NCBI GenBank assembly: GCA_025356595.1 | Contig: JANXSQ010000237.1 | Location: 1-35,098 of the forward strand | From: Janthinobacterium sp. | GTDB taxonomy: Bacteria; Pseudomonadota; Gammaproteobacteria; Burkholderiales; Burkholderiaceae_D | Direction: 5' to 3' | Length of the DNA stretch: 35,098 nt | In this document: piece by piece, positions 1 through 8,742 of the stretch | How positions within the stretch are numbered: the first letter of the stretch is position 1 | Layout: each line of letters begins with the position of its first letter | Program-made: the position numbers and the translations under genes | The notes under the pieces: generated by a model | Seen by the model: the letters and a program-made list of their open reading frames with translations, nothing else | Told to the model about the DNA's origin: nothing | Database searches by the model: none

Positions 1-400
1 CCGGCGCGCCGGCGGCGCTGTTGCTGTCATTGGTGGCGGCGTCGCCGCGGGGGGCGAACTGCAGCGCCGCCGGCAGCGCTTGCGGCGGCGGTGTCAGCGG
101 CATCAGCGGCGGCGCCATGGCGGCGAGCAGGCCGGCGTCCGGCGCCGGCGAGGCCGGCGCGGTGTCGGCCGGCGCGTCGGCGGCGACCGCGTCGCCGTCC
201 TTGTCGTCCGATTCGGCAGGCTGGCCGGCGTCCGTCAGTTGGCTCAGGCCGAAAAACTGGGCGAACAGCGGCAGCACCGGCGCGGCGGCCCTGTCCTGCG
301 GGGCAGTCGCCGTTTTGCCGCTGTCGGTCGGCGCGGCCGCTGCGATTACTGTAGTCGGCGCCGCCGTTTTTGCCGGCGCCATGGTGATGGTCATGGTCAT
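1..400 (-). CDS. fliK: Flagellar hook-length control protein FliK (LafE-like), N-terminal part, cut by the window edge
   Basis: The ATG lies at 400-398 and overlaps the TGA of the upstream gene as ATGA. The frame stays open to base 1, so about 133 residues are visible and the C-terminus is missing. The product is rich in Ala, Pro and Asp with almost no predicted fold, as in the N-terminal half of FliK proteins, the secreted molecular rulers that trigger the switch from hook to filament export. The diagnostic C-terminal Flg_hook domain lies outside the window. The identification therefore rests on composition and position: fliD-fliS-fliT-fliK is the lafB-C-D-E order of lateral flagellar operons. 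Several in-frame ATGs sit close together (residues 1, 3 and 7), so the exact start is uncertain. Confidence 0.6.
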   Translation of the reverse strand, partial: MTMTITMAPAKTAAPTTVIAAAAPTDSGKTATAPQDRAAAPVLPLFAQFFGLSQLTDAGQPAESDDKDGDAVAADAPADTAPASPAPDAGLLAAMAPPLMPLTPPPQALPAALQFAPRGDAATNDSNSAAGAP

Positions 401-714
401 ACTTCATTCCCGTCCGGATCGGAGGCTTCGATGAGGGCGTAGGCGAGCCGGCCCTCTTTATTGGCGTGCATGTCGCCCAGGGAAAGCCCCAGGCGTTCCT
501 TTTCTTGCGAGCACGCTTGAAACGCTTGCGCATGGCTGGCGCGCAGTTGCGCCAGCAGCGCCTGTTCGTCGGCGCTCCATGGTCCGCGCGCCGCCAAGGC
601 CGGTAACTCGTTCGCCAGGGTCGTGTTAACGGCGGCCAAGGCGTCCCAGTCGGCCGTCGCGCTGGCTCTGGTCATGGCCCGGGTCAAGCGTTCGATCGCT
701 GCGCTCCTAGGCAT
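397..714 (-). CDS. fliT: FliT-like flagellar export chaperone (LafD-like)
   Basis: This is a 105-residue, mostly helical, charged protein starting MPRSAAIERLTRAM. The start at 714 gives an 8-bp overlap with fliS; the frame is open further upstream, but only inside fliS. FliT family proteins (about 100-120 residues) chaperone the filament cap FliD and bind the export apparatus; sequence conservation is low in this family. The call rests on size, helical character and position between fliS and fliK. The stop overlaps the fliK start as ATGA, so translation of the two is probably coupled. It could equally be annotated as a hypothetical flagellar protein. Confidence 0.6.
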   Translation of the reverse strand: MPRSAAIERLTRAMTRASATADWDALAAVNTTLANELPALAARGPWSADEQALLAQLRASHAQAFQACSQEKERLGLSLGDMHANKEGRLAYALIEASDPDGNEV

Positions 715-1093
715 TCTTTGCCTGTACGCCCTGCCAGCCCTGCCTGATCGTGGTGAGCAGTTCCTGCACATGGTCGATCTTGCCGGTGTCGAGGTCGATG
801 CCGGCCCGGAACAGGCGCTCGGCGCAATAGTCGTACAGGCGCGCCAGATTGGCGACGACTTCGCCGCCGTGCTCGAAATCGAGCGAGCTTGACAGACCAT
901 TGATGATCTCGATGCACTTGTTCAGGCTGACCGCCTTCTGCTCGTAGCGCTTGCCCACGATGTGGCCGCGCGCGCGCGCCAGTTCTTCCAGCAGGCCGTC
1001 GGTGAGCACCAGCACCAGTTCGACCGGCGAGGCGCGCGCCGTCTGCGCATCCAGATTGACTGAATGGTAACTGCTATAGGCTTCATGATTCAT
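707..1093 (-). CDS. fliS: Flagellin export chaperone FliS (LafC-like)
   Basis: The product has 128 residues, close to the usual FliS length of about 130. The N-terminus carries a Tyr/Ser/His-rich stretch (EAYSSYHSVNLDAQ) followed by SPVELVLVLTDGLLEELARA, the typical FliS helix that binds the flagellin C-terminus and keeps subunits unfolded in the cytoplasm before export. A later segment (LYDYCAERLFRAGIDLDTGK) matches the family's third helix. It lies 44 bp downstream of fliD, overlaps the fliT start and belongs to the same minus-strand operon. Its clients are presumably the two flagellins encoded at 16321-18424. Confidence 0.9.
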   Translation of the reverse strand: MNHEAYSSYHSVNLDAQTARASPVELVLVLTDGLLEELARARGHIVGKRYEQKAVSLNKCIEIINGLSSSLDFEHGGEVVANLARLYDYCAERLFRAGIDLDTGKIDHVQELLTTIRQGWQGVQAKNA

Positions 1094-1137
1094 GTGTTCT
1101 CACTGTGGTGGCGCGGCGGACCAGGGGAGGCGCCGCC

Positions 1138-2532
1138 TTAGTTTTTGTTGCCGAAGAGGGCGTCGAACAGGTCGGTGTTCTGCGCCATCTGCGACTGCAA
1201 TATGTTCAGTTGGGTGAATTGCATCTTGTACTTGTTAAACATGGCCACGTAATCACTCTCGAAATCGGCCTGTTTCTTGTCCAGCGAGGTCTGCAGTTTC
1301 GACATCGACGCCTCGCGCTGCGCCAGTTGGCCGGTGCCGGCGCTGGTCCACAATTTCAGGTATTGGTCGAGCTTGCCGACGACGCCGCTCGAGGCGCCCG
1401 TCAGATTGCTGCCGATCGCCGTGTCGAGTCCGGCCGGATTGCGCGCCAGCGCGGAGGTCAGCTTGGCCGCGTTCAGCGTCAGCACGCCGTCGCGGTTGCT
1501 CGTGATGCCGTAGGTGGACAGCGAGCCGACGCTGCTTTCGCGCAGCGTCCGGACCATTTGTTCGCCCAGCACGCGCATGCCGCTGTCGCCATAGTAAGGG
1601 CCGGGGGCGGTGCCCTTCTGCGGGTCGCCCGGGTCGGTCAGCGTGTCGAGCAGGCTCTTGAGCTTGTTGTAGGAGTCGACGAAGCCTTGCGCATTGGCCG
1701 TCGTGCCGGTGGCGTCCAGGCCGACCGTGACGTTCAACAGCGGGTCGGTGGCGGCCTGGGCCTTGGTGAAGGTCATGCTGACGCCGGTGATGCCGGTAAA
1801 GGTGTTCGAGCTCTGGTTGATGGCGATGCCGGTGCCTTTCGCACCGAGCCAGATGAGGGCGTCCTGGGCCGGCACCACTTGCTGGGGTGCGCCGAGCGCC
1901 GCGATCAAGGCGTCGTCGTGGCCCGCCTGCAAGTCCGGCGCCGAGAGGGAGATGTTCCCGGCGGCGCCGCTCGTGCCCGAGGTCAGCACCAGTTGTTCGC
2001 TGCCGCCGATGTTGATGACCGAGGCCGTCACCTTCGAGCTGTCGTGCGGCGCGGCGTTGATGGCGGCGGCGATCTCCTTGGCCGTCAGGCCGGCCGCGCC
2101 GTCCGTGTCGGCGGCCTGCAAATCGACGGTGAACGGGACTTGCGAGCCGACCTTGATCGACAGCGTACCGGTGCCGGCGGCCGGCGTGGCCGCGCCGGTC
2201 AGGCCGCTGATCGAGACCTGGTTGGTGGTGGCCAGGTGGTCGACGAAGAAGCTGTAGTTGCCGGGTACGGCGGTGGGGCCGGCCGTGGCGCTGCCCAGCG
2301 ACGGGTTGTCGAACGTGGCCGCCTGGGCCAGCACGGTCTTCTTCACCGACATCGCGCTCAGGCTGCTCTGGTAGGCCGTGATGGCCGCCTTCAGCGAGGT
2401 GAGGCCTTTGGCGCGGGCCGTCGCCGTGGCGGTCTGGTTGGTGATGAGGGTTTGCCGATCGACGCTGTATTTGTCGGTCCACGCTTTCGCCGACGTGTCG
2501 ACGTTGTAGGGTACGGGGGCGGTGCTGGCCAT
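1138..2532 (-). CDS. fliD: Flagellar filament cap protein FliD (HAP2, LafB-like)
   Basis: The product has 464 residues. An AGGAG sequence lies 7 bases before the ATG at 2532. FliD forms the pentameric cap at the filament tip and promotes flagellin insertion. The N-terminal part (residues 25-110) is helical and Gln/Thr/Ala rich, followed by GNYSFFVDHLATTNQVS, typical of the FliD_N domain. The middle is beta-rich and Gly/Thr/Ala rich. The C-terminal 100 residues (QREASMSKLQTSLDKKQADF) form the coiled-coil D0/D1 part of FliD_C. Unlike its upstream neighbours it does not overlap fliJ: a 102-bp gap contains a dyad and a block also found upstream of both flagellins, so it may start its own transcription unit. 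Confidence 0.92.
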   Translation of the reverse strand: MASTAPVPYNVDTSAKAWTDKYSVDRQTLITNQTATATARAKGLTSLKAAITAYQSSLSAMSVKKTVLAQAATFDNPSLGSATAGPTAVPGNYSFFVDHLATTNQVSISGLTGAATPAAGTGTLSIKVGSQVPFTVDLQAADTDGAAGLTAKEIAAAINAAPHDSSKVTASVINIGGSEQLVLTSGTSGAAGNISLSAPDLQAGHDDALIAALGAPQQVVPAQDALIWLGAKGTGIAINQSSNTFTGITGVSMTFTKAQAATDPLLNVTVGLDATGTTANAQGFVDSYNKLKSLLDTLTDPGDPQKGTAPGPYYGDSGMRVLGEQMVRTLRESSVGSLSTYGITSNRDGVLTLNAAKLTSALARNPAGLDTAIGSNLTGASSGVVGKLDQYLKLWTSAGTGQLAQREASMSKLQTSLDKKQADFESDYVAMFNKYKMQFTQLNILQSQMAQNTDLFDALFGNKN

Positions 2533-2570
2533 GTCAAACTCCTAGTATGGGGGAACTCAGTGGATACCCT

Positions 2571-2605
2571 AGTACAGGGCGACCAAAAATGTGCTCAACT
2601 GAAAT
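2571..2605 (-). promoter_or_regulatory. Conserved upstream block of fliD, shared with both flagellin genes
   Basis: Read on the minus strand, ATTTCAGT, 12 bases, then TGGTCGCCCTGTACT lies about 40 bases before the fliD start. Both flagellin genes carry ATTTAATA, 12 bases, TGGTCG with the same spacing, and flagellin 1 continues TCTTGTACT. The upstream half is weaker here (ATTT conserved, the rest only partly). Its role is not known; a class III flagellar promoter or an activator site is the simplest inference. Confidence 0.4.
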
Positions 2606-2641
2606 AATTTCGCAAAAAATATTGCGCAACGCCATTATTTC
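2601..2641 (-). terminator. Dyad at the end of fliJ, possible weak terminator
   Basis: An 8-bp perfect inverted repeat (GAAATAAT at 2601-2608 and ATTATTTC at 2634-2641) encloses an inner 5-bp one (CGCAA at 2611-2615 and TTGCG at 2622-2626). It spans the fliJ stop codon. The structure is AT-rich and lacks a clean U run, so termination is only a possibility; it could also be a protein-binding site in front of fliD. Confidence 0.3.
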
Positions 2642-3072
2642 ACCTGCCCGCGCATCCACACCTGGGTCGCCAGTTCGTCCTGCCGCTTGCTGTCCTGCCG
2701 TTGCGCGGCGCCGTCGGCGTCCTTCTGTTTCTGTGTCAAGACCTGGTCGAGCACCTCGCGCCGGGCCCAAGCCGCGTTCAGGGCGCGCTGCGACAGCGCC
2801 ATATTGGCCTCGTGCAGGTGCAGGTCGACGCGGTGCGTGTCGACCATCTCCATCACGGCCTGCTTGTAGTTGCCGCAGTTGACGGACAGGGCCAGGGGCA
2901 GGGCGCCGCTGGCCCCGCTTCCAGTGTAGAGTCCGGTCAGGCGCTCGAGGTTCTTTTGGTAGCGTTCCTTGACTTTGGTCTGGGCCGCCATCTCGCCCTG
3001 CAGGCGCTCGACCTCGGTGTTGCGCAGGCTCACCAGGGTGGTCAGATTTCTGATCGTATGCGAGGTTGTCAT
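2635..3072 (-). CDS. fliJ: Flagellar export protein FliJ (LfiJ-like)
   Basis: The product is 145 residues and almost entirely charged helix, as expected for FliJ, the antiparallel coiled coil that sits inside the FliI ATPase ring and links it to FlhA. The first helix runs through SLRNTEVERLQGEMAAQ and the second through LHLHEANMALSQRALNAAWA to the Lys/Gln-rich C-terminus. The length matches the family (about 147). The start overlaps the fliI stop as ATGA, so the two are probably translationally coupled. Sequence conservation in FliJ is low, and the call rests on helical character, length and position directly after fliI. Confidence 0.85.
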   Translation of the reverse strand: MTTSHTIRNLTTLVSLRNTEVERLQGEMAAQTKVKERYQKNLERLTGLYTGSGASGALPLALSVNCGNYKQAVMEMVDTHRVDLHLHEANMALSQRALNAAWARREVLDQVLTQKQKDADGAAQRQDSKRQDELATQVWMRGQVK

Positions 3073-4379
3073 GCCATCATCTTTTCAAGTTGGACTACGC
3101 AGGGTTCCAGGGGCGCTTCTTCCTTCGTTCCCTGGCACAGGAAAGCCTCGATGGCCGGATGCAGTTGCACGGCGTGGTCGGTGACCGGGTCGGCGCCGGG
3201 CACATAGGCGCCCAGCGGAATCAGGTCGCGCACGCGGGCGTGGCGCGCCATCGACGCCTTCAGGGCGCGCGCCGCCAGCAGGTGCGGCTGGTCGATGACC
3301 TGGGCCATGCAGCGGCTGATCGAGGCGGCGATGTCGATGGCCGGATAATGGCCGCGCTCGGCCAGTTCGCGCGTCAGCACGATGTGGCCGTCGAGGATGG
3401 CGCGGGCGGTGTCGACGACCGGATCCTGCTGGTCGTCGCCCTCGGCCAGCACGGTGTAGATAGCGCTCATGCTGCCGTCCTCGTGTTCGCCGTTGCCGGC
3501 GCTCTCGACCAGTTGCGGCAGGGCCGAGAAGACCGAGGGCGGATAGCCGCGCGTGGCCGGCGGTTCGCCCAGGGCCAGCGCCACCTCGCGCAGCGCCATC
3601 GCGTAGCGGGTCAGCGAATCCACCAGCAGCAGCACGTGCTTGCCCTGGTCGCGGAAGTGGGCGGCGATCGAGTGGCACAGCTCGGTGGCCATGATGCGCA
3701 TCAGGGGCGACTCGTCGGCCGGCGCGATGACCAGCACGGCCTTCTTCAAGCCCTCCGGGCCGAGCGACATTTCGACGAATTCGCGCACCTCGCGCGAGCG
3801 TTCGCCGATCAGGCCGACGACGACGACGTCGGCCACGGTCTGGCGCGTGATGATGCCCAGCAGGACGCTCTTGCCGACGCCGCTGCCGGCCATCAGGCCG
3901 ACGCGCTGGCCCTTGCCCAGAGTGAGCATGGCGTTGATGGCGCGCACGCCGACGTCGAGCGGTTCGTTGACCGGTTGTTTCTTCAGGGGGTGGACGCGCG
4001 GCGGCGTCGCCTCCAGCACGTGCTCGCCGCCCAGCCGGCCCAGGCCGTCGATCGGTTCGCCCAGGCCGTTCACCATGCGGCCCAGCCAGGACGGGCCGAT
4101 CTGCAGCAGGGCCTTGTCGGGCAGGGGCAGCACGCGCGCGCCGGTGGTCATGCCGCTGGCCTTCTTGAAGGGCATCAGGAAGGACAGCTTGTCGCGGAAG
4201 CCGACCACCTGGGCGTCCAGCCATTCGCCGGACACGGTTTCGATCTGACAACGCTGGCCCGTGTGCAGGCGGCAGCCCGCGCTTTCGAGCAGCAATCCGG
4301 AGGCGCCCACCAGTCGCCCGGTCGGCGTGGCGACCGGCACGGCGCCGATCTCCAGATTGCGCAGCGTGTCGGCGATCAT
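3069..4379 (-). CDS. fliI: Flagellum-specific export ATPase FliI (LfiI-like)
   Basis: The product has 436 residues, the usual FliI length. It is the F1-beta-like ATPase of the flagellar type III export apparatus, which with FliH and FliJ feeds substrates to FlhA/FlhB at the inner membrane. The Walker A motif AGSGVGKS is at about residues 164-171. The Walker B strand HVLLLVDS ends at Asp254 and is followed by LTRYAMALREVALALGEPP, the family signature. The start at 4379 is chosen because it overlaps the fliH stop as ATGA and gives MIADTLRNLEIGAVP, a sensible N-terminus. The frame stays open far upstream, but only as an antisense-frame artefact of fliH and fliG. It belongs to the fliE-J operon. 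Confidence 0.96.
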   Translation of the reverse strand: MIADTLRNLEIGAVPVATPTGRLVGASGLLLESAGCRLHTGQRCQIETVSGEWLDAQVVGFRDKLSFLMPFKKASGMTTGARVLPLPDKALLQIGPSWLGRMVNGLGEPIDGLGRLGGEHVLEATPPRVHPLKKQPVNEPLDVGVRAINAMLTLGKGQRVGLMAGSGVGKSVLLGIITRQTVADVVVVGLIGERSREVREFVEMSLGPEGLKKAVLVIAPADESPLMRIMATELCHSIAAHFRDQGKHVLLLVDSLTRYAMALREVALALGEPPATRGYPPSVFSALPQLVESAGNGEHEDGSMSAIYTVLAEGDDQQDPVVDTARAILDGHIVLTRELAERGHYPAIDIAASISRCMAQVIDQPHLLAARALKASMARHARVRDLIPLGAYVPGADPVTDHAVQLHPAIEAFLCQGTKEEAPLEPCVVQLEKMMA

Positions 4380-5062
4380 GTCGTCACTTCCTCGTCGGCG
4401 TGGTCGGAGGCCAGTTGCAGGTGGCTGCTCACCTGGTCCATGCAGGCCGCCAGGCGCTGGTGGCAGCCGGCGTCGACTTCGTTGTCGCCGGCCTTGATGC
4501 GGCATTCGCCGGCGTCGAGGCGGGCGTCGGCGATCAGGTTCCAGCGCTTGGCGCGCTTCGGATCGAGTTCGCTGATGCGTTTCAGTTCCTCCGGATTGAG
4601 GAAGACGTCGATCTCCTCGCGCGTCGGCGGCATCGAGGCCAGCGTCTCGTCGACCAGGGCCAGCAGTTGCACCGGCTGCAGCGCCAGTTCGGCGCGGATC
4701 ACCTGGCGCGCCACCTTGGCCACCAGGTCGACGACCTCCTTGCGCTGCGCGGCGCGGTAGTCGGCGCGCACCTTCTTCAGATTCTTCAGGATGGCGTCGA
4801 CCGGGCGCGCCAGGCGGTCCAGCGCGACCAGGGTCTCGTTGCGGCCCTCCTCGCGGCCCTGCGCGCTGCCGTCGCTGCGCCCGGCGTCGTAGCCGTCCTG
4901 CTGGCCGCGCACCAGGCCGACCTCGTAGCCGTCGCGCTGGCCCTGCTCGAACCCCTCCGAGACCGAGGCTTGCCACTGGCCGTCGGCGTCCTCGGAGCGC
5001 TGGCCGGCGGCGATGAACTGCGACAGGGGCGGGAAGCGGTAGGAGCGGAAAGAGTGTTTCAT
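4376..5062 (-). CDS. fliH: Flagellar assembly protein FliH (LfiH-like)
   Basis: The product has 228 residues. FliH is the dimeric stator-like regulator that holds FliI inactive and docks it on FliN at the C-ring. The sequence shows a Gly-rich spaced helix (residues 35-70: GFEQGQRDGYEVGLVRGQQ and on), the GxxxG repeat region typical of FliH. A C-terminal domain follows that resembles the ATP synthase delta/b subunits (VAKVARQVIRAELALQP). Start 5062 gives MKHSFRSYRFPPL, and the short N-terminal hydrophobic/aromatic stretch is where FliH contacts FliN. It overlaps the fliG stop as ATGA and the fliI start as ATGA. Confidence 0.92.
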   Translation of the reverse strand: MKHSFRSYRFPPLSQFIAAGQRSEDADGQWQASVSEGFEQGQRDGYEVGLVRGQQDGYDAGRSDGSAQGREEGRNETLVALDRLARPVDAILKNLKKVRADYRAAQRKEVVDLVAKVARQVIRAELALQPVQLLALVDETLASMPPTREEIDVFLNPEELKRISELDPKRAKRWNLIADARLDAGECRIKAGDNEVDAGCHQRLAACMDQVSSHLQLASDHADEEVTT

Positions 5063-6076
5063 TCGATCACCGCCTCGGCGAACAGTTGTACCTCGATCTC
5101 GCCGGCGTCGGCCAGGCCCTTGACGGTGGCCATGATCTCCTGGCGCGTCTGTTCGATGCGCGACAGCGGCACGGGGCCGGAGCGGCGCATCATGTCCTCG
5201 AAGCTTTGCGCCTGGCGCTTCGGCATCGTCTTCAGGATGGCGTCGCGCACGGCCGGCTCGGCGCCCTTCAGGGCGATGGCCCACAGTTCGAGCGGCACGT
5301 CCTCGAGGATGCGGGTGATCGCCACGTCGCTCTGGCGCGACAGGATGAAGAAGTCGTACATGCTCATCTCGATCTCGGAGACCACCTCGGGGTCGTGGGC
5401 GCGCAGCAGCTCGACCAGGGCGGCGCGGTTGCCGGGCATGCGGTTGAGGATCTCGGCGACCTGGCGGATGCCCTCGACGCTGGTGCTTTGCGTATCCAGC
5501 GTGCCCAGGCAGCGGCCCACCAGCTCGTCGAGCTCGATCAGCAGGTCGCGGTCGATCTCGTCCAGGCGCGCCAGGTTCAGCAGCACCAGGTCGCGGCCCT
5601 CGAGGGGCAGGGCGTCGAGGATCTGGCCGGCCAGGGCCGGCGGCAGGAAGGCCAGGAACACGGCCTGCATCTGCACGTGCTCGTTGACGATGTACTCGGC
5701 CAGCCATTTCGGCGAGGCCCACTGCAGGCGCGCCATCTTGGGGCGGATGGCGTCGCCGTAAATGTTGTTCAGGACGCTGTTGGCGATGTCGCTGCCCAGC
5801 GCCAGGTCGAGCGAGCGCTTCAGATAGGTGCGCGAGGCGCCGTGCACGCCGCTCTGCTGGCGGTAGTCGTCGAAGAAGGTTTGCATCGCGGTCTTGACGG
5901 ATTCGACCTTGATGCCGCTCATGCGCGACATCACCTGCGTCACCTCCAGCAATTCCTCGCGCGACAGGCAGCGCAGCACGGCCGCGGCCGGCTCCTCGCC
6001 TATGCTCAGCAGCACGATGGCCGCCTGCTCGACCGGCGTCAGGGCGCCGCTCTCGTCGTCGCCGCGGTCGGAGGGG

Positions 6077-6093
<17 letters not shown>
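5059..6093 (-). CDS. fliG: Flagellar motor switch protein FliG, divergent (LfiG-like)
   Basis: The product has 344 residues. FliG is the C-ring protein on which the stators act; its N-domain binds FliF and its middle domain binds FliM. The N-terminal part (LTPVEQAAIVLLSIGEEPAA) and the C-terminal domain (LWAIALKGAEPAVRDAILK, then MPKRQAQSFEDMMRRSGPVP) are clearly FliG. The middle-domain motif usually written EHPQTIA is here EHVQMQA. By eye against E. coli FliG, torque-helix Arg281 and Asp288 are kept, Asp289 is Met, and Arg297 is Pro. The start overlaps the fliF end by 17 bp. The divergence fits a secondary flagellar system. Confidence 0.93.
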
Positions 6094-7813
<1,720 letters not shown>

Positions 7814-7834
7814 GGAATGCTCTTTCGCGCCGGC

Positions 7835-8176
7835 TTACAGGGGCAACTTGATGAGTTCGTCAACGGCGCCCATCACTTTGTTGCGCACCTGCATCAACAT
7901 CGAAAAGGACAGGCTCGCCTGCTGGCTCGACAGCATGGCGCCGACCAGGTCGTCGCTCTTGCCGCTGTCGACGTCGGCCATGCGTTCGGCCGCCATGCGG
8001 TCGTCGTTGTTGACCTTGCCGACGGCGTCCTGCATGGTTTGCGCGAAGGAGAAGCCGGACGGGACGGCGCCGTCGAGTTGCGCCGCCGGCGCCACCTGCT
8101 GCGTCGCCAGGCTGTGGGCGTCGTTGCTTAAGGCCGCCAGATCCGCTTTGATCAAGCCCGCGATTTCATTGCCCAT
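7835..8176 (-). CDS. fliE: Flagellar hook-basal body protein FliE (LfiE-like)
   Basis: The product has 113 residues, near the usual 104-110. FliE is the first rod-side component exported, joining the MS ring to the rod. The C-terminal half is typical: FAQTMQDAVGKVNNDDRMAA, then SSQQASLSFSMLMQVRNKVM and a short end. Start 8176 is preceded on the minus strand by GAGGTGA, about 5 bases before the ATG. Longer in-frame starts (to 8308) lack such a site and add an atypical Arg-rich extension, so they are rejected. It is the first gene of the minus-strand arm; its promoter must lie in the gap to fliM. Confidence 0.92.
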   Translation of the reverse strand: MGNEIAGLIKADLAALSNDAHSLATQQVAPAAQLDGAVPSGFSFAQTMQDAVGKVNNDDRMAAERMADVDSGKSDDLVGAMLSSQQASLSFSMLMQVRNKVMGAVDELIKLPL

Positions 8177-8413
8177 CTTGTCACCTCTATGTAGTTGCCG
8201 CCTAGGCTGCATATGGGGTGCCGCTTCTGTTGTCCCGCCGGCCATATGGGCGCCGGGACGGGCAGATAACAGCGTTGATTGATTTCCGACCCGTCGCGCG
8301 GCCGTCACCGTGCTTCACTATCGGTGGCCGGGCCGACCGCGCCAGGAGATTTCTCAAGCAAGTTCGCCGTGGGCGAAGAGAAACTTTCGCTGTCACCAAA
8401 GACATGCCCATGA

Positions 8414-8441
8414 TAAACCCGGCGCACATGCCCGGCGATAA
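8414..8441 (+). promoter_or_regulatory. Candidate sigma-28 type promoter in the fliE-fliM gap
   Basis: TAAA (8414-8417), 16 bases, then GGCGATAA (8434-8441) resembles the flagellar sigma-28 pattern TAAA-N15-GCCGATAA, with one mismatch and a spacer one base long. It points to fliM, about 300 bases away. The motif is short, and the assignment is by eye only. Confidence 0.28.
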
Positions 8442-8533
8442 AAATTCACTTTAAAATCAGCAATTAAAACCGGAATATGAGAAACAACTTGCGCTTGCGA
8501 GAATCGGATTTTTATACGCGCAAGCTTACCTCT

Positions 8534-8549
8534 TGGCAACTATCTTGTA
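8534..8549 (+). promoter_or_regulatory. Near-consensus sigma-54 type site upstream of fliM
   Basis: TGGCAACTATCTTGTA has GG, 10 bases, then GT, where sigma-54 promoters have GG-N10-GC (TGGCAC-N5-TTGCA). TGGCA and TTG are kept at the right distance, but the invariant C at -12 is T. Lateral flagellar fliM operons are known to use sigma-54, which is why it is listed, with low confidence. Confidence 0.25.
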
Positions 8550-8742
8550 AAGGGTGTTTTACTGCTGAGATATTGATTCGTGGCAATATTTGTCAAATTG
8601 ATGTATCGTTTACTTCCGAGATCATCGGACTTTAAGTTACGATGCAAAAATAGGCGCAGCCGCCGCGGTTGGACGGCTGGCCAAAGCGCGCGGGATCCGT
8701 AATAATGACATCGCGACCGACATGATCTGACATGACTATTAC

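Larger units (their letters stand above)
8177..8742. other. 566-bp non-coding region between the divergent fliE and fliM arms
   Basis: No convincing gene is visible. The left third is GC-rich and can form a hairpin (GTCCCG at 8232-8237 with CGGGAC at 8254-8259) in the fliE leader. The right part, about 8440-8640, is clearly AT-rich compared with the rest of the window. It holds an inverted repeat (CTTGCGC at 8488-8494, GCGCAAG at 8518-8524) and candidate promoters listed separately. Just before the fliM start, CATGA occurs three times within 26 bases. In known lateral flagellar loci a sigma-54 activator gene (lafK) sits between the fliM and fliE arms; here there is none. Confidence 0.6.

Noticed and set aside
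1105-2607. Long open frame antisense to fliD (and many similar ones elsewhere)
   Set aside because: GC-rich codon use leaves the opposite strand open; composition is Arg/Gly/Gln/Val-rich and fliD is clearly the real gene.
8202-8454. Small open frames in the fliE-fliM gap
   Set aside because: Arg/Cys-rich, no ribosome binding sites, and both strands open equally; no evidence for a gene.
8581-8594. Second sigma-54-like site, TGGCAATATTTGTC
   Set aside because: The -24/-12 spacing does not fit (the TG/GC element is too close).
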